A stretch of DNA of 64,000 nt from an uncultured Ignatzschineria sp. (GCA_945639195.1 CALZEE010000004.1:186001-250000), one strand, 5' to 3'. Numbered from the stretch's first letter, positions 27,395 through 36,798 are shown. Made by a program: numbers and translations. Notes: generated by a model from the letters alone, not told the origin.

Positions 27395-27940
27395 ATGCTC
27401 TATAAATTACTGTTTATCGTTGTCATTATTTTAGGCTTCTTCCTCTTCTTGAGATGGAAAATGGCGCCTAAAAAACCTATTATTGAGGATCGCCCTGCGC
27501 CGGCATCATGGTATAAAGCGGCACCTGGGCTCTTTACCCCTGCGGAGCAACTCTTCTTATCGAGTTTAGAGATTGCGGTTGCGGGTTTGCCCGTCAAGGT
27601 CTTTGGGAAAGTCCGAATCGCTGATATCATCAATGTTCGCAAAGGCTTAACACGCTCGGATTATTCTGGTGCTTTTAGTAAAATTCGCGCCAAGCATGTG
27701 GATTTTGTACTGATCAATCCTTTAACGACCGCGCCTGTTCTCGTCATTGAGCTCGATGATAGTACTCATGATGAATATGACCGAAAGGTGCGAGATGCGT
27801 TTGTGGATGAAGCCATGTATCAAGCCAACATCCCTATCCTTCATGTGCCGCTTAGAAAGCGTTATATGGAACAAAATCTCCGCGCCCAGATTGTTGAGAT
27901 CTTAAGGCAACAACCAGATTACCGCTTCCAAGAGATGTAA
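27395..27940 (+). CDS. DUF2726 nuclease-fold membrane protein
   Basis: 181 residues. One N-terminal membrane segment (about residues 3-20) anchors a cytoplasmic DUF2726 domain. VDFVLINPLTTAPVLVIELDDSTHD carries the D...ExD pattern reminiscent of PD-(D/E)xK nucleases, and a later RKVRDAFVDEAMYQANIPILHV is the conserved second half. Substrate and biological role are unknown. It is followed after nine bases by a GIY-YIG gene, so the two nuclease-like genes may be cotranscribed. Confidence 0.8.
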   Translation: MLYKLLFIVVIILGFFLFLRWKMAPKKPIIEDRPAPASWYKAAPGLFTPAEQLFLSSLEIAVAGLPVKVFGKVRIADIINVRKGLTRSDYSGAFSKIRAKHVDFVLINPLTTAPVLVIELDDSTHDEYDRKVRDAFVDEAMYQANIPILHVPLRKRYMEQNLRAQIVEILRQQPDYRFQEM

Positions 27941-27949
27941 TGATTACAG

Positions 27950-28336
27950 ATGCCTAAACCGCTCTCTTCAAAAACTAAAACGACGTCATCTTCGGCAGAT
28001 AGTGCGACGAATGCGACTATGAAGCCTAATGAGAAGACTGATGTCGCTACCGAATCTGTGAATGAAAAACAGCACTTCTTTTATGTCCTCGAATGCAGAG
28101 ATAAAACCTTCTACGCCGGTTATACAATCGATGTAGCAAGAAGGCTTGATGAACATAACGATGGTACTGGCGCGAAGTACACACGCCTAGCAAAACGCCG
28201 CCCTGTGCGTTTACTGCACTTTGAATCGTTTGATACTAGAAGCCTTGCCATGAAGCAGGAATATGCCTTTAAACAACTTTCACGAAAACAGAAAGAAGCC
28301 TATCTCAAAGAGATACCCTCATTATCGCTCAGCTGA
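27950..28336 (+). CDS. GIY-YIG nuclease-fold protein, YhbQ-like
   Basis: 128 residues. The first 40 are Ser/Thr/Lys-rich and probably disordered. The domain begins FFYVLECRDKTFYAGYT, where YVL...YAG stands for the GIY...YIG motif, followed by the conserved R (DVARRLDEHN) and KYT segment; the distal KQEYAFKQL matches the catalytic-Glu region. Small solo GIY-YIG proteins like E. coli YhbQ have poorly defined function. Nine bases separate it from the DUF2726 gene; repeat family S starts 15 bases after its stop. Confidence 0.88.
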   Translation: MPKPLSSKTKTTSSSADSATNATMKPNEKTDVATESVNEKQHFFYVLECRDKTFYAGYTIDVARRLDEHNDGTGAKYTRLAKRRPVRLLHFESFDTRSLAMKQEYAFKQLSRKQKEAYLKEIPSLSLS

Positions 28337-28350
28337 TAATTCAGCTTCTT

Positions 28351-28739
28351 TCAAGGCTGATTCATTCTCGGAGTGATGATCCCATGCTTTTTACCCCTGC
28401 ATGCCGAGAGGTTAAGCCCTTTTCAACGGCCTTTATTCTACAAAAATATCAGACCTTCCAAACACGTTACAATCATCATAAAAGCGAAACGAATGCTTTT
28501 GTGCCGTCACGAGATTACCTTTGAAGCTCAGCCATTCCACCGGCACTTATGAGTTTATCTAATAGTCCCTGACAACCTCAATCTAAGGCTGATTCATGCT
28601 CGGAGTCATGATCCCGTGCTTTTCACCACTGCATGCCGAGAAGTTAAAGACTTACGCTAAAAGATCACGTTTGCCTCTGTGCCATCACGAGATTACCTTT
28701 GAAGCTCAGCCATTCCACTGGCACTTATGAGTTTATCTA
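28351..28739 (+). repeat. Second repeat family S, two direct copies
   Basis: Copy 1 is about 28351-28563, copy 2 about 28581-28739. Both start AAGGCTGATTCAT, contain CTCGGAGT...GATCCC, TGCATGCCGAG and GTTAA, and end with a shared 50-base stretch finishing TTATGAGTTTATCTA. Their middles differ. The end stem changes in step: GTGCCG/CGGCAC in copy 1 and GTGCCA/TGGCAC in copy 2. No similarity to the A/B repeat beyond general GC-rich hairpin character. Confidence 0.85.
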
Positions 28740-28850
28740 AAAATCCAAATCCCCTCCTTTATCCCAACAACATTTTAATAAAAAGACACTTCCTATTGTA
28801 GAATAGAGGGATTGCACTGTTTCAGTTTTAGGAAATTAAAGGATACTCAG

Positions 28851-30053
28851 ATGAAAGCAGAGATTATCGTTAGTGGTTCAGAACTTCTCTTAGGTCAATC
28901 GATCGATACTAATGGTCCGTGGATTGCACGTAAACTGAGTGAAATCGGCATTGATTGCCACTTCAAATCCACCGTGGGGGATAACCTTAACAATATGGCG
29001 GAAACTTTCACAAAGGCGATCTCGCGTGCGGATATCATCCTCTGCACCGGCGGTCTTGGTCCCACGCAAGATGACATCACCAAAGAAGCCCTCGCTGAGG
29101 CAACCGGCCTTGAAATGCTTTATGATGATGCCCTCGCGGAGATGATTCGGGATAAATTCCGCAAACGAAATCGTGAGATGTCTGACAATAATCTGCGTCA
29201 AGCTTACTATCCTAAAGGCGCTTCCATCCTTGAAGCCTTCCCTGGGACTGCGCCGGGAATCCATCTAGAATTTAAGGGCAAGCATATCTTCTTAATGCCG
29301 GGCGTACCGTCTGAAATGAAAGTCATGATGCGTGATTCTGTATTACCGACACTGACAAAGCTTCTCCCTAAAATCGAAAAAATCTACACCAAAACACTTC
29401 GTTGTTGGGGCAAAGGCGAATCTGATATTGCCGGCATTTTAGCGGATATCAATGATGAGCTCGACCATCTTCCAAACCCCAAGCTCTCTTTCTTAGCCTC
29501 CGGCATTGAGGGGATTCAAGTGCGCTTCTCGGCAAAAACCGAAACAGAAGCAGAAGCTCTAGCCTTAATTAACCCTTTCTTAGAACGTGCCCAAGCGCTC
29601 CTTGGCAATCTCTGCTTTGGCATTGATGATGCCAGCATGGAATCAACAGTTGCGGCAATGCTTGAAAAGAAATGCCTGACGCTTGCACTCTATGAATCCT
29701 TTAGTGAAGGGATGATTTCGATGCGCCTCAATGAAAAGAGCCAAACGCTCCCCTACTTTAAAGGCGCTTGGATCGAGAGCCGAGAGCAAGATCTCTCTGT
29801 AGAGGCTTACAAAGCGAAGCTCTTCTATATTCAATCTCTCAGCTACGCTGATATCGTTGTAACGGTGCATGGGGTTGAAATCTCACCCAATAATCTCGAG
29901 CTAACACTGCTTCTGCAACATCATGATCAACTCCGCGAAAAAACCATGGTGATTCCTTACTTCAACCACCAAATCGCCGTCAGCTTCTCTGTTATTAACC
30001 TCTTAAACATGGTTCGCCTCTATCTTTTGGAGATCTTCAATGAGCAAGACTAA
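28851..30053 (+). CDS. cinA: CinA-family protein with degenerate C-terminal domain
   Basis: 400 residues. The N-terminal half is a complete MoCF/CinA domain (MKAEIIVSGSELLLGQ, CTGGLGPTQDDITKEALA, LMPGVPSEM), linked to pyrophosphatase activity on nucleotide cofactors such as ADP-ribose. The C-terminal half corresponds in position to the NMN deamidase (PncC) domain, but the family ESCTGG motif reads ESFSEG (about residue 283), so deamidase activity is doubtful. The start at 28851 is chosen for AAAGGA eight bases upstream. It overlaps mutT by 14 bases, indicating translational coupling. Confidence 0.88.
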   Translation: MKAEIIVSGSELLLGQSIDTNGPWIARKLSEIGIDCHFKSTVGDNLNNMAETFTKAISRADIILCTGGLGPTQDDITKEALAEATGLEMLYDDALAEMIRDKFRKRNREMSDNNLRQAYYPKGASILEAFPGTAPGIHLEFKGKHIFLMPGVPSEMKVMMRDSVLPTLTKLLPKIEKIYTKTLRCWGKGESDIAGILADINDELDHLPNPKLSFLASGIEGIQVRFSAKTETEAEALALINPFLERAQALLGNLCFGIDDASMESTVAAMLEKKCLTLALYESFSEGMISMRLNEKSQTLPYFKGAWIESREQDLSVEAYKAKLFYIQSLSYADIVVTVHGVEISPNNLELTLLLQHHDQLREKTMVIPYFNHQIAVSFSVINLLNMVRLYLLEIFNEQD

Positions 30054-30462
30054 TTCCCCTTCAACAATTAAGCAGATCCGCGTTGTTGCCGGCATTATCT
30101 GGAATGAAGACCAATCCCAAATCCTCTTAAGCCAACGTAAAGCCACGCAAGATTTTAGTGGTTTATGGGAATTCCCCGGCGGTAAAGTCGAAAATGGCGA
30201 AGATGATGGCATCGCGCTGAGTAGAGAGCTTACAGAAGAACTCGGCATTACCGTCACAGCGCAAACAGAAGCTTTAAGCTTCCGACACGAATACCCTGCC
30301 AAAACCATTGATTTTGTGATCTTTGAAGTCTTTGCGTTTACGGGAACGCCAAAAAGCATGGAGAATCAAACCGTGGCGTGGGTGGATAAAGAAAAGCTTC
30401 CAAACCTTGAGTTTCCAGAAGCAAATCTGAGAATGATTGCGTATATTATGGCGAAGCCTTAA
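30040..30462 (+). CDS. mutT: 8-oxo-dGTP diphosphatase MutT
   Basis: Cleans the nucleotide pool of oxidised dGTP. 140 residues. The Nudix box GX5EX7REUXEEXGU is intact at about 48-70 (GKVENGE...RELTEELGI). An ADQTVAWV-like WVDKEKLPNLEFPEAN segment near the C-terminus is typical of MutT. It overlaps the end of cinA by 14 bases, so the two are coexpressed. A bidirectional terminator separates it from the convergent ruvA. Confidence 0.92.
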   Translation: MSKTNSPSTIKQIRVVAGIIWNEDQSQILLSQRKATQDFSGLWEFPGGKVENGEDDGIALSRELTEELGITVTAQTEALSFRHEYPAKTIDFVIFEVFAFTGTPKSMENQTVAWVDKEKLPNLEFPEANLRMIAYIMAKP

Positions 30463-30556
30463 ATATGCCCCTACTTCCCCCACGCTATCAAGCATTATTA
30501 TAACTACTCAAAATTTGAGCCTCATAACGAACAACAGATAAGATTAGTACTGCAAT

Positions 30557-30591
30557 AAAAAAGGGATCACATAATAATTGTGATCCCTTTT
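30557..30591. terminator. Bidirectional terminator between mutT and ruvA
   Basis: Perfect stem AAAAGGGATCACA / TGTGATCCCTTTT with a seven-base loop; A run and T run on the two sides serve both convergent operons. Confidence 0.93.
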
Positions 30592-30642
30592 AAACTATAA
30601 AATACTTTAAAGTTACGGGCGCTAAAACAAAGAGTAATGATT

Positions 30643-31251
30643 CTAAAGCTTGAGCGCCAGTGGAATCATCGCTTCTAAGGTTAACCCCGGTTTTGCAACT
30701 TTATTGACGCGTTTTTTCGCTTCTGCCTGACTATAACCTAAGCTGACTAATGCTTCGATTGCATCATCAACAATAGCACCACTGTCGGCTAAGAGATTGC
30801 CTTGGCTTGCTGCAACGAGATCATCTGTGATATCTGTTGGCGCCAGTGCTTTGACTTTGTCTCGTAATTCGATAATCAAACGCTCTGCTGTTTTCTTACC
30901 AACACCAGGGACTTTCATAAGGCTCGTAAGATCTTCGCCTTGAATGACACGATAAAGCTCTTCTGCGGATAATCCAGAGAGAATTAAAACAGCGCTCTTA
31001 GGACCGATGCCGGAGACTTTAATCAGTAATCTAAATGCTTCGCGCTCTTTAGAGCTACAGAAACCATAGAGTAGATCCGCATCTTCACGCACCACATGAT
31101 GAATCGTGAGTTGAACCTTCTCCCCTTCTGCTGGGAGTTTTGCAAAGCTGCTCATCGGAAGCTCCACTTCATAACCCACGCCATTCACATCTACTAATGC
31201 CTGATTTGGCAAACGCTTTTCCGCTAAAATCCCCGTTAAACGACCAATCAT
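30643..31251 (-). CDS. ruvA: Holliday junction DNA-binding subunit RuvA
   Basis: 202 residues. N-terminal OB-fold ([29 protein letters not shown]), two helix-hairpin-helix motifs ([38 protein letters not shown]) and a C-terminal domain that would bind RuvB (about residues 150-202). Last gene of yebC-ruvC-ruvA, overlapping ruvC by four bases (ATGA). RuvB, its motor partner, does not follow: the operon ends here with a terminator. Confidence 0.97.
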   Translation of the reverse strand: MIGRLTGILAEKRLPNQALVDVNGVGYEVELPMSSFAKLPAEGEKVQLTIHHVVREDADLLYGFCSSKEREAFRLLIKVSGIGPKSAVLILSGLSAEELYRVIQGEDLTSLMKVPGVGKKTAERLIIELRDKVKALAPTDITDDLVAASQGNLLADSGAIVDDAIEALVSLGYSQAEAKKRVNKVAKPGLTLEAMIPLALKL

Positions 31252-31730
31252 AATATCCCTTCCATTCGTCTGTGAAATGCATGTGTTAATGCCGCCGCTA
31301 ATGCATCTGCTGCATCCGCCTGCGGGCTTTTATTCAGTTTTAAGAGGCTTTTTACCATATGCTGAACCTGCTCTTTTTGTGCATGCCCTTGCCCGACGAT
31401 TGTCTGTTTAATACGTGTCGCAGCATATTCAAATACCTCAAGATCCGCCATAGCAGCAGCGCACATTGCCACGCCACGTGCTTGCCCAAGTTTGAGCGCT
31501 GATTGCGGATTTTTATGAAGAAATACCTCTTCGATCGAGAGGATTTGAGGCCGGTAGAGCGCGATCAGTTGATCAACCCCCTGAAAGATTGTTAATAATC
31601 TTTTGGCCATCGGCTCAGCCGTATTCATACGAATACAGCCTGAGTCGACGTATTTTGGTTGGCGACCACTAATATCAATCACACCATAACCGGTGATTCT
31701 TGATCCTGGGTCAATTCCCAAAATGATCAT
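31248..31730 (-). CDS. ruvC: Holliday junction resolvase RuvC
   Basis: 160 residues. Endonuclease that cuts Holliday junctions symmetrically. Catalytic acids are visible: D7 ([14 protein letters not shown]), the Glu pair in [23 protein letters not shown], and the two Asp of [13 protein letters not shown] near residues 138-141. It overlaps yebC and ruvA by four bases each, the usual coupled arrangement. Confidence 0.97.
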   Translation of the reverse strand: MIILGIDPGSRITGYGVIDISGRQPKYVDSGCIRMNTAEPMAKRLLTIFQGVDQLIALYRPQILSIEEVFLHKNPQSALKLGQARGVAMCAAAMADLEVFEYAATRIKQTIVGQGHAQKEQVQHMVKSLLKLNKSPQADAADALAAALTHAFHRRMEGIL

Positions 31731-32479
31731 TTAAAGAGTTGCTCTAAGATCTCATCTGAGATATCTGCATTTGAATAAACTTTTTGAACATCATCTAAGT
31801 TCTCAAACGCTTCAACCATTGCCATGACTTTTTCTGCCGCTTCTGCGTCAATAGCCACGTTATTATCTGCGTATTGTGTCACTTCTGAATCTTCTGGCTC
31901 AAAGCCTGCTTCGACCATTGCATTATGAACTTCAACATACGTTTGTGGCGTTGTTAAAACTTCAATAGAACCATCGGTATCGACAATGACGTCTTCAGCA
32001 CCGGCCATAATTGCCGCTTCTGTGATCGCATCTTCATCTGAGTTTTCTGGGTATGATAAAACGCCAAGCTCTCTAAATTGGAATGCAACTGAACCATCTG
32101 TTCCAAGATTACCGCCATATTTAGTGAATGCGTGACGCACTTCCCCTGCGGTACGGTTACGGTTATTCGATAAGCAGTCGACCATAATCGCAACGCCCCC
32201 CGCACCATAACCTTCATAACGGATCTCTTCATCCGGAGGACCATCAGTAATTCCTAAACCACGGTTTACTGCACGTTCAATCGTATCTTTTGGCATATTT
32301 GCTGCAAAAGCACGGTCTATTGCTAAACGAAGACGCGGGTTTGTATCTGCATCCCCATTACCTGTTGCACGTACTGCAATTGTGATTTCACGAATTAATT
32401 TGGTAAAAACCTTACCACGTTTTTTATCCTGCGCACCTTTACGGTGTTGGATATTCGCCCATTTACTGTGACCTGCCAT
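31727..32479 (-). CDS. yebC: YebC/PmpR (TACO1) family protein
   Basis: 250 residues, standard length. N-terminal [27 protein letters not shown] and [35 protein letters not shown] segment identify the family. Members bind DNA as regulators in some species, and more recent work assigns a role in translation of proline-rich stretches. First gene of the yebC-ruvC-ruvA operon, four-base overlap with ruvC. Confidence 0.96.
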   Translation of the reverse strand: MAGHSKWANIQHRKGAQDKKRGKVFTKLIREITIAVRATGNGDADTNPRLRLAIDRAFAANMPKDTIERAVNRGLGITDGPPDEEIRYEGYGAGGVAIMVDCLSNNRNRTAGEVRHAFTKYGGNLGTDGSVAFQFRELGVLSYPENSDEDAITEAAIMAGAEDVIVDTDGSIEVLTTPQTYVEVHNAMVEAGFEPEDSEVTQYADNNVAIDAEAAEKVMAMVEAFENLDDVQKVYSNADISDEILEQLFK

Positions 32480-33114
32480 ATAAATCCACCCTATTTTAAC
32501 AAGATGATAAAAGAGGGTATTTTAGCATAAAACGAACCATTTAAGGAATAACCTCCCGTCCTATTTTCGCCCGGGGATTTTCTCTTCGTTCTTACAATAT
32601 AAAACGCGCCGACGAAACCTTATTAAATCTTATCGAGGGGTCCCATAATCTTGCGACAAGATCCTACACAGCGCGCTAAGCTAGACATTCTCTTCCCCTT
32701 GCACAGTCTATTAGCGTTACTAATAGATTGGATTAAAAATAATTGTTTGATTCACTGTTCGTTCTCTACTAGTTTGAAGTGAAGCTCATCATTGATAAAC
32801 CATCATTTAATAGGTTGTCTAAGCCATTATTTCTCTGCTTATACGCATCTATTAAATTCTATTAATCCCATTTTATCCCAGTAACACACGCCAAAGAACA
32901 AGAGATTGCCTAGACATAGGATACTTCTTAGACAAAAAAGCCATCAATATATTGAGCAATATAAGTATTATTAATCATTAAAAAAATAGATATAACCCAT
33001 AAATATAACGAATATCGCGTCTTTAATAAAACACGATATCGACTAATAAAAAAGATGTGCTTATGCCGGCATGACGCTTGCACTAAGCAACAAACCATCA
33101 TCTGGAGGAACCCC
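32480..33114. other. Gap between divergent yebC and ykvI-like genes
   Basis: 635 bases containing both promoters. One perfect inverted repeat TCTATTAG-CGTTA-CTAATAGA lies at 32707-32727. No RNA gene or protein gene could be supported. TGCCGGCA occurs at 33064-33071. Confidence 0.4.
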
Positions 33115-34239
33115 ATGAAAGGAAGTAATGCATTAATAAGAGCCATCTCCTACGCCTGTGTTTATATTGGCGCCGTTATCGGTGCTGGATATGCCAGTGG
33201 CCAGGAGATTTTACAATTTTTCGCGGGGTACGGTTATATCGGTATTGCCGGAGCCATTATCACGACCACTCTTCTCGCTTGGTATGGCGCCGTTTTTATG
33301 GAGCTTGGCCACCGTTTAAAAACCAATAGTCACCGCGATGTTTGCCGTTATCTCTGTGGGGATAAAATCGGAGTTTTAGCCGACTATATTCTCCTCTTCT
33401 TCATGTTTGGCATGATCTCTATTATGATCTCGGGCGGCGGCGCTGCAGCCCATCAGTATTATGGTTGGGACCCGATTGTCGGTAAGATCATTATTGCGAT
33501 TGTGGCATTCTTTACTGTCGTTTTAGGATTCTCTTCCGCGCTACGTATCTTAAGCTTCTTAACGCCGCTCATTGTTGTTAGCGTCTTGATTATCTCAATG
33601 ATTACGATTGGTAAAAACTATGGAGAAATTAAAAACTTAAGCGATGCTATTGCGATTGTTGACCCTAATACTGCCTCTAAATATTGGTGGTTTGCGGCGA
33701 TTATCTATGTCTCTTACAACGTGGTTCCCGGTGTTTCAACATTCGCCTCTCTCGGAAATGCCGAGAGAAACGTTAAAGTCGCGCGCAGTGGTGGTATCTT
33801 GGGCGGCATCACGCTCGGTATCTGTATTCTCTTTATCACCGTCGCTATTTTCTCTAATCTTGTAGCAATTGCCGGCTATGAAATCCCCTTCCTTGAAATT
33901 GCGCAACAGATCAGCTTCACAGCAGGACTCTTCTTTAGCATTGTCTTACTCCTTGCGATTTACACCACGGCTGTTTCTAATATCTATGGTTTTAGTATTC
34001 GCTTCTTTAAATCAAATACCAATGCCTTTAGACTCACTGTATTAGGCGTTACCGTTGCCGGTCTTTTAGCCTCAATGTTCCCATTTAGTAAGCTTGTAGG
34101 AACGGTTTACCCGTTATTAGGCATCTTAGGTTTATTTATTATGGCATGTGCGATGTATAAAACACTCAAAGGTGAGGTGTTTAGTGATAAGGTTGAAAAG
34201 ATCATGTTAGAGAAACAAAACAAGAATCGTCGTGCGTAA
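33115..34239 (+). CDS. YkvI-family membrane transporter (APC superfamily)
   Basis: 374 residues with about ten membrane helices. GAVIGAGYASGQEILQFFA near the N-terminus is the broken-helix substrate region typical of the YkvI group within the amino-acid/polyamine/organocation superfamily. The substrate is unknown; the next two genes encode an amino-acid oxidase and RidA, so an amino acid is a fair inference. The start at 33115 is supported by GGAGG seven bases upstream; an ATG 20 codons earlier has no ribosome site. Confidence 0.82.
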   Translation: MKGSNALIRAISYACVYIGAVIGAGYASGQEILQFFAGYGYIGIAGAIITTTLLAWYGAVFMELGHRLKTNSHRDVCRYLCGDKIGVLADYILLFFMFGMISIMISGGGAAAHQYYGWDPIVGKIIIAIVAFFTVVLGFSSALRILSFLTPLIVVSVLIISMITIGKNYGEIKNLSDAIAIVDPNTASKYWWFAAIIYVSYNVVPGVSTFASLGNAERNVKVARSGGILGGITLGICILFITVAIFSNLVAIAGYEIPFLEIAQQISFTAGLFFSIVLLLAIYTTAVSNIYGFSIRFFKSNTNAFRLTVLGVTVAGLLASMFPFSKLVGTVYPLLGILGLFIMACAMYKTLKGEVFSDKVEKIMLEKQNKNRRA

Positions 34240-34419
34240 TTCTCTACAATAGTGGATTGTGAAATAGATCTTGCGATATAGATATTGGGTTATAGAAATA
34301 TAGACATATAGAAATACACAATATTACAAAATGCTATTTCAACGAGGCGTTGCAAAAAGCGCCTCACACAATCCAAACAACCCTAAAAATATCATTCAAT
34401 ACATAATATGTAACCCAAG

Positions 34420-34451
34420 GAGCGTGAAGGAGTCACGCTCTCTAAGGAAGG
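34420..34451 (+). promoter_or_regulatory. Leader hairpin and ribosome site of the oxidase gene
   Basis: GAGCGTG (34420-34426) pairs with CACGCTC (34434-34440) around a seven-base loop, three bases before AAGGAAGG (34444-34451) and 18 bases before the ATG. A second hairpin GAGGCG/CGCCTC lies at 34344-34365. The leader is therefore structured and may be a control point. Confidence 0.5.
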
Positions 34452-34458
34452 AAACCTG

Positions 34459-35700
34459 ATGAAGAAAGAAGCGATTGTCATTGGTGCAGGTATGGTGGGA
34501 GTTTCCATCGCCTGGCATCTGCAACAAAAAAACTACCAAGTGACATTAATTGATAAAAAAGCGCCCGGTGAAGAGACCTCATACGGAAATGCCGGTCTTA
34601 TTCAGCGTGAAGCGATCTTCCCCCATCCATTCCCCCGCGCATTGAGCGAAATGCTGCGTGTTATGCCCAATAAAAGCCTCGATATTCGGTATCGTCCTAC
34701 GGCATTAATGCATTATGCGGGCCCGCTTTTCCAATATTGGAAAAACTCTGCCGATGCAAAATATCGTGTCATTGTCAATGAATGGCAATCCTTAATTGCA
34801 CACTCAACCTCCGAGCATCAGCGCTTAATCGAAGCATCTAGCGCAGAAGAACTCGTTCGTAAAGATGGATGGTTACAACTTCACCGCTCGCAAAAAAGCC
34901 TTGATGCAGCGCTTAAAAACGAAGCGTCGTTCAAGAAATATGGGGTTGAGTACAAAGTGATTAATCAAGCCGAAATCAAAGCGCTTGAGCCTGATCTTAA
35001 TTGCGATGCATTTGTCGGTGGTATTCATTGGCTCAATGCATGGCAAGTCACAAGCCCTGGTAATCTTACAAAAAAATATGCCGAGAGCTTTAAAGCATTA
35101 GGCGGCGAGATTATTGAAGGCGAAGCAATGAATCTCAACAATAATCAAGGCACATGGTCGCTTGAAGTGAACGGGGATACCTATATCACCAAAAACCTCG
35201 TTATCGCAACCGGTCCTTGGTCTGGCGAGTTCATGAAACCGCTCGGCTATCATTTCCCGCTCTTCCCGATGCGTGGCTATCACACTCATTATCGTCCGAA
35301 AGAAGGGACAAAGCTTAATCACAGCATTGTTGATGAAGAGCTCGGCTTTGTCTTAAGCCCTCAGATCCTCGGCATTCGCCTCACCACAGGGGCAGAATTC
35401 ACCTTTAGAGATGCCCCTATTAAAGATGGGCAGATGGTGGATGATGAGAAAGTTGCGCGTGAGCTTTTACAACTCGAAGAAGCGGTAGAAGCGACCCCAT
35501 GGTTTGGACATCGCCCCTGTATGCCGGACATGAAACCGGTTATTGGTGCGGCACATAAACATCAAGGCTTATGGTTTGCTTTTGGTCATGCGCACCAAGG
35601 CTTTACCTTAGGTCCTGCAACCGGTAGATTGATGGCAGAGATGATTAACGGAGAAACACCCTACGTTAATCCCGCTCCCTTTGCAGCGAATCGTTTTTAA
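34459..35700 (+). CDS. FAD-dependent D-amino-acid dehydrogenase/oxidase (DadA-like)
   Basis: 413 residues of the DAO family. The FAD-binding IGAGMVGVSIAWHL motif is at about 8-21 and SYGNAGLIQ near residue 42 matches DadA. C-terminal PVIGAAHKHQGLWFAFGHAHQGFTLGPATGRL is the conserved flavin-site end. It would oxidise an amino acid to the keto acid via an imine, feeding electrons to the membrane. The following ridA gene removes reactive enamine/imine intermediates, and the preceding transporter could bring in the substrate. Confidence 0.88.
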   Translation: MKKEAIVIGAGMVGVSIAWHLQQKNYQVTLIDKKAPGEETSYGNAGLIQREAIFPHPFPRALSEMLRVMPNKSLDIRYRPTALMHYAGPLFQYWKNSADAKYRVIVNEWQSLIAHSTSEHQRLIEASSAEELVRKDGWLQLHRSQKSLDAALKNEASFKKYGVEYKVINQAEIKALEPDLNCDAFVGGIHWLNAWQVTSPGNLTKKYAESFKALGGEIIEGEAMNLNNNQGTWSLEVNGDTYITKNLVIATGPWSGEFMKPLGYHFPLFPMRGYHTHYRPKEGTKLNHSIVDEELGFVLSPQILGIRLTTGAEFTFRDAPIKDGQMVDDEKVARELLQLEEAVEATPWFGHRPCMPDMKPVIGAAHKHQGLWFAFGHAHQGFTLGPATGRLMAEMINGETPYVNPAPFAANRF

Positions 35701-35751
35701 TTTACCACTATAATTTATCCCCCTGTTCCCCTTAATTAGGAGTATCAAACA

Positions 35752-36099
35752 ATGACTATCGAGAAAAAACAGAGCAACGCACGCATGAGCCAAATCGTTA
35801 TTCATGGCGAAACGATCTATCTTTCAGGCCAAGTGGGTAATGCAGAAAATGACATTACTGGTCAAACCCAAGATGTACTTCGCAAAATCGAAGCGCTCTT
35901 AGCAGATGCCGGCTCAGATAAAGCACATCTCTTATCTGCAACCATTTGGTTAAAAGATATCAGCGACTTCCAAGCAATGAATGCCGTATGGGATGAGTGG
36001 GTCAGCGACGTCGTTCCCCCTGCACGTGCCTGCGGCGAATCTCGCTTAGCAAATGATGCGCTCTTAGTAGAAATCACTATCACAGCAGCAAAAAAGTAA
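35752..36099 (+). CDS. RidA-family enamine/imine deaminase
   Basis: 115 residues. The family arginine (R92 in VPPARACGES) and GQVGN, plus the LVEITITA end strand, identify the YjgF/YER057c/UK114 fold. The SATIWLKDISDFQAMNAVWDEW middle is closer to the YoaB-type subgroup than to RidA itself. It probably hydrolyses imines released by the oxidase encoded 51 bases upstream. The start follows AGGAG. Confidence 0.92.
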   Translation: MTIEKKQSNARMSQIVIHGETIYLSGQVGNAENDITGQTQDVLRKIEALLADAGSDKAHLLSATIWLKDISDFQAMNAVWDEWVSDVVPPARACGESRLANDALLVEITITAAKK

Positions 36100-36134
36100 T
36101 TCCTTAACAAGAATCACCACTATTAAATAACATC

Positions 36135-36163
36135 AAGCCCCGGCAATGCGTTCGGGGCTTTTT
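36135..36163 (+). terminator. Terminator after the ridA-like gene
   Basis: Perfect stem AAGCCCCG / CGGGGCTT with a ten-base loop followed by TTTTC. Confidence 0.9.
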
Positions 36164-36164
36164 C

Positions 36165-36655
36165 ATGCCAGCAAGTGGAATGCCGGAAGCATTCAGAAGT
36201 CGGCGAGCTGAATCATGGAAGCACAAGATTCGTTAAATCCGACGCCATGCAAGCCGATTTGATACGAAACGTTATCACGATACTTCAAGTGCATTTGATA
36301 TGAATCTCTCCCGGCATTTTCAAATGCTAGGTCGAATGCCTGCACATCTCTAGCAATCTCGCGCCAGCAAGTGGAATGCCGGAAGCATTCAGAAGTCGGC
36401 GAGCTGAATCATGGAAGCACAAGATTCGTTAAATCCGACGCCATGCAAGCCGATTTGATACGAAACGTTATCACGATACTTCAAGTGCATTTGATATGAA
36501 TCTCTCCCGGCATTTTCAAATGCTAGGTCGAATGCCTGCACATCTCTAGCAATCTCGCGCCAGCAAGTGGAATGCCGGAAGCATTCAGAAGTCGGCGAGC
36601 TGAATCATGGAAGCACAAGATTCGTTAAATCCGACGCCATGCAAGTCAATTTGAA
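36165..36655 (-). repeat. Dispersed repeat locus R10, exact 196-bp tandem copies
   Basis: Reverse orientation. Two copies with a 196-bp period (starts 36167 and 36363) read identical over the full period; a third partial copy starts at 36559 and stops near 36650. The hairpin is GAATGC-TTCCG-GCATTC in all three. The unit carries an extra stretch between the blocks (ACGTTATCACGATACTTC) and a variant B block with CTAGGTCGAATGCCTGC. Identical copies imply recent duplication. Confidence 0.93.
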
Positions 36656-36798
36656 TGAATAATCCCGCTTGTTAGAAAATCTCCCAATAGTTGAACGAGT
36701 TTCCCTAAAAATGATTAGGGCTCGTTACTAATCTTTGTTAAGCTATGCCCTAGCTTCAAACACCCCCCGATTCAACCTAACGTCTCTTAAGAATCTTT

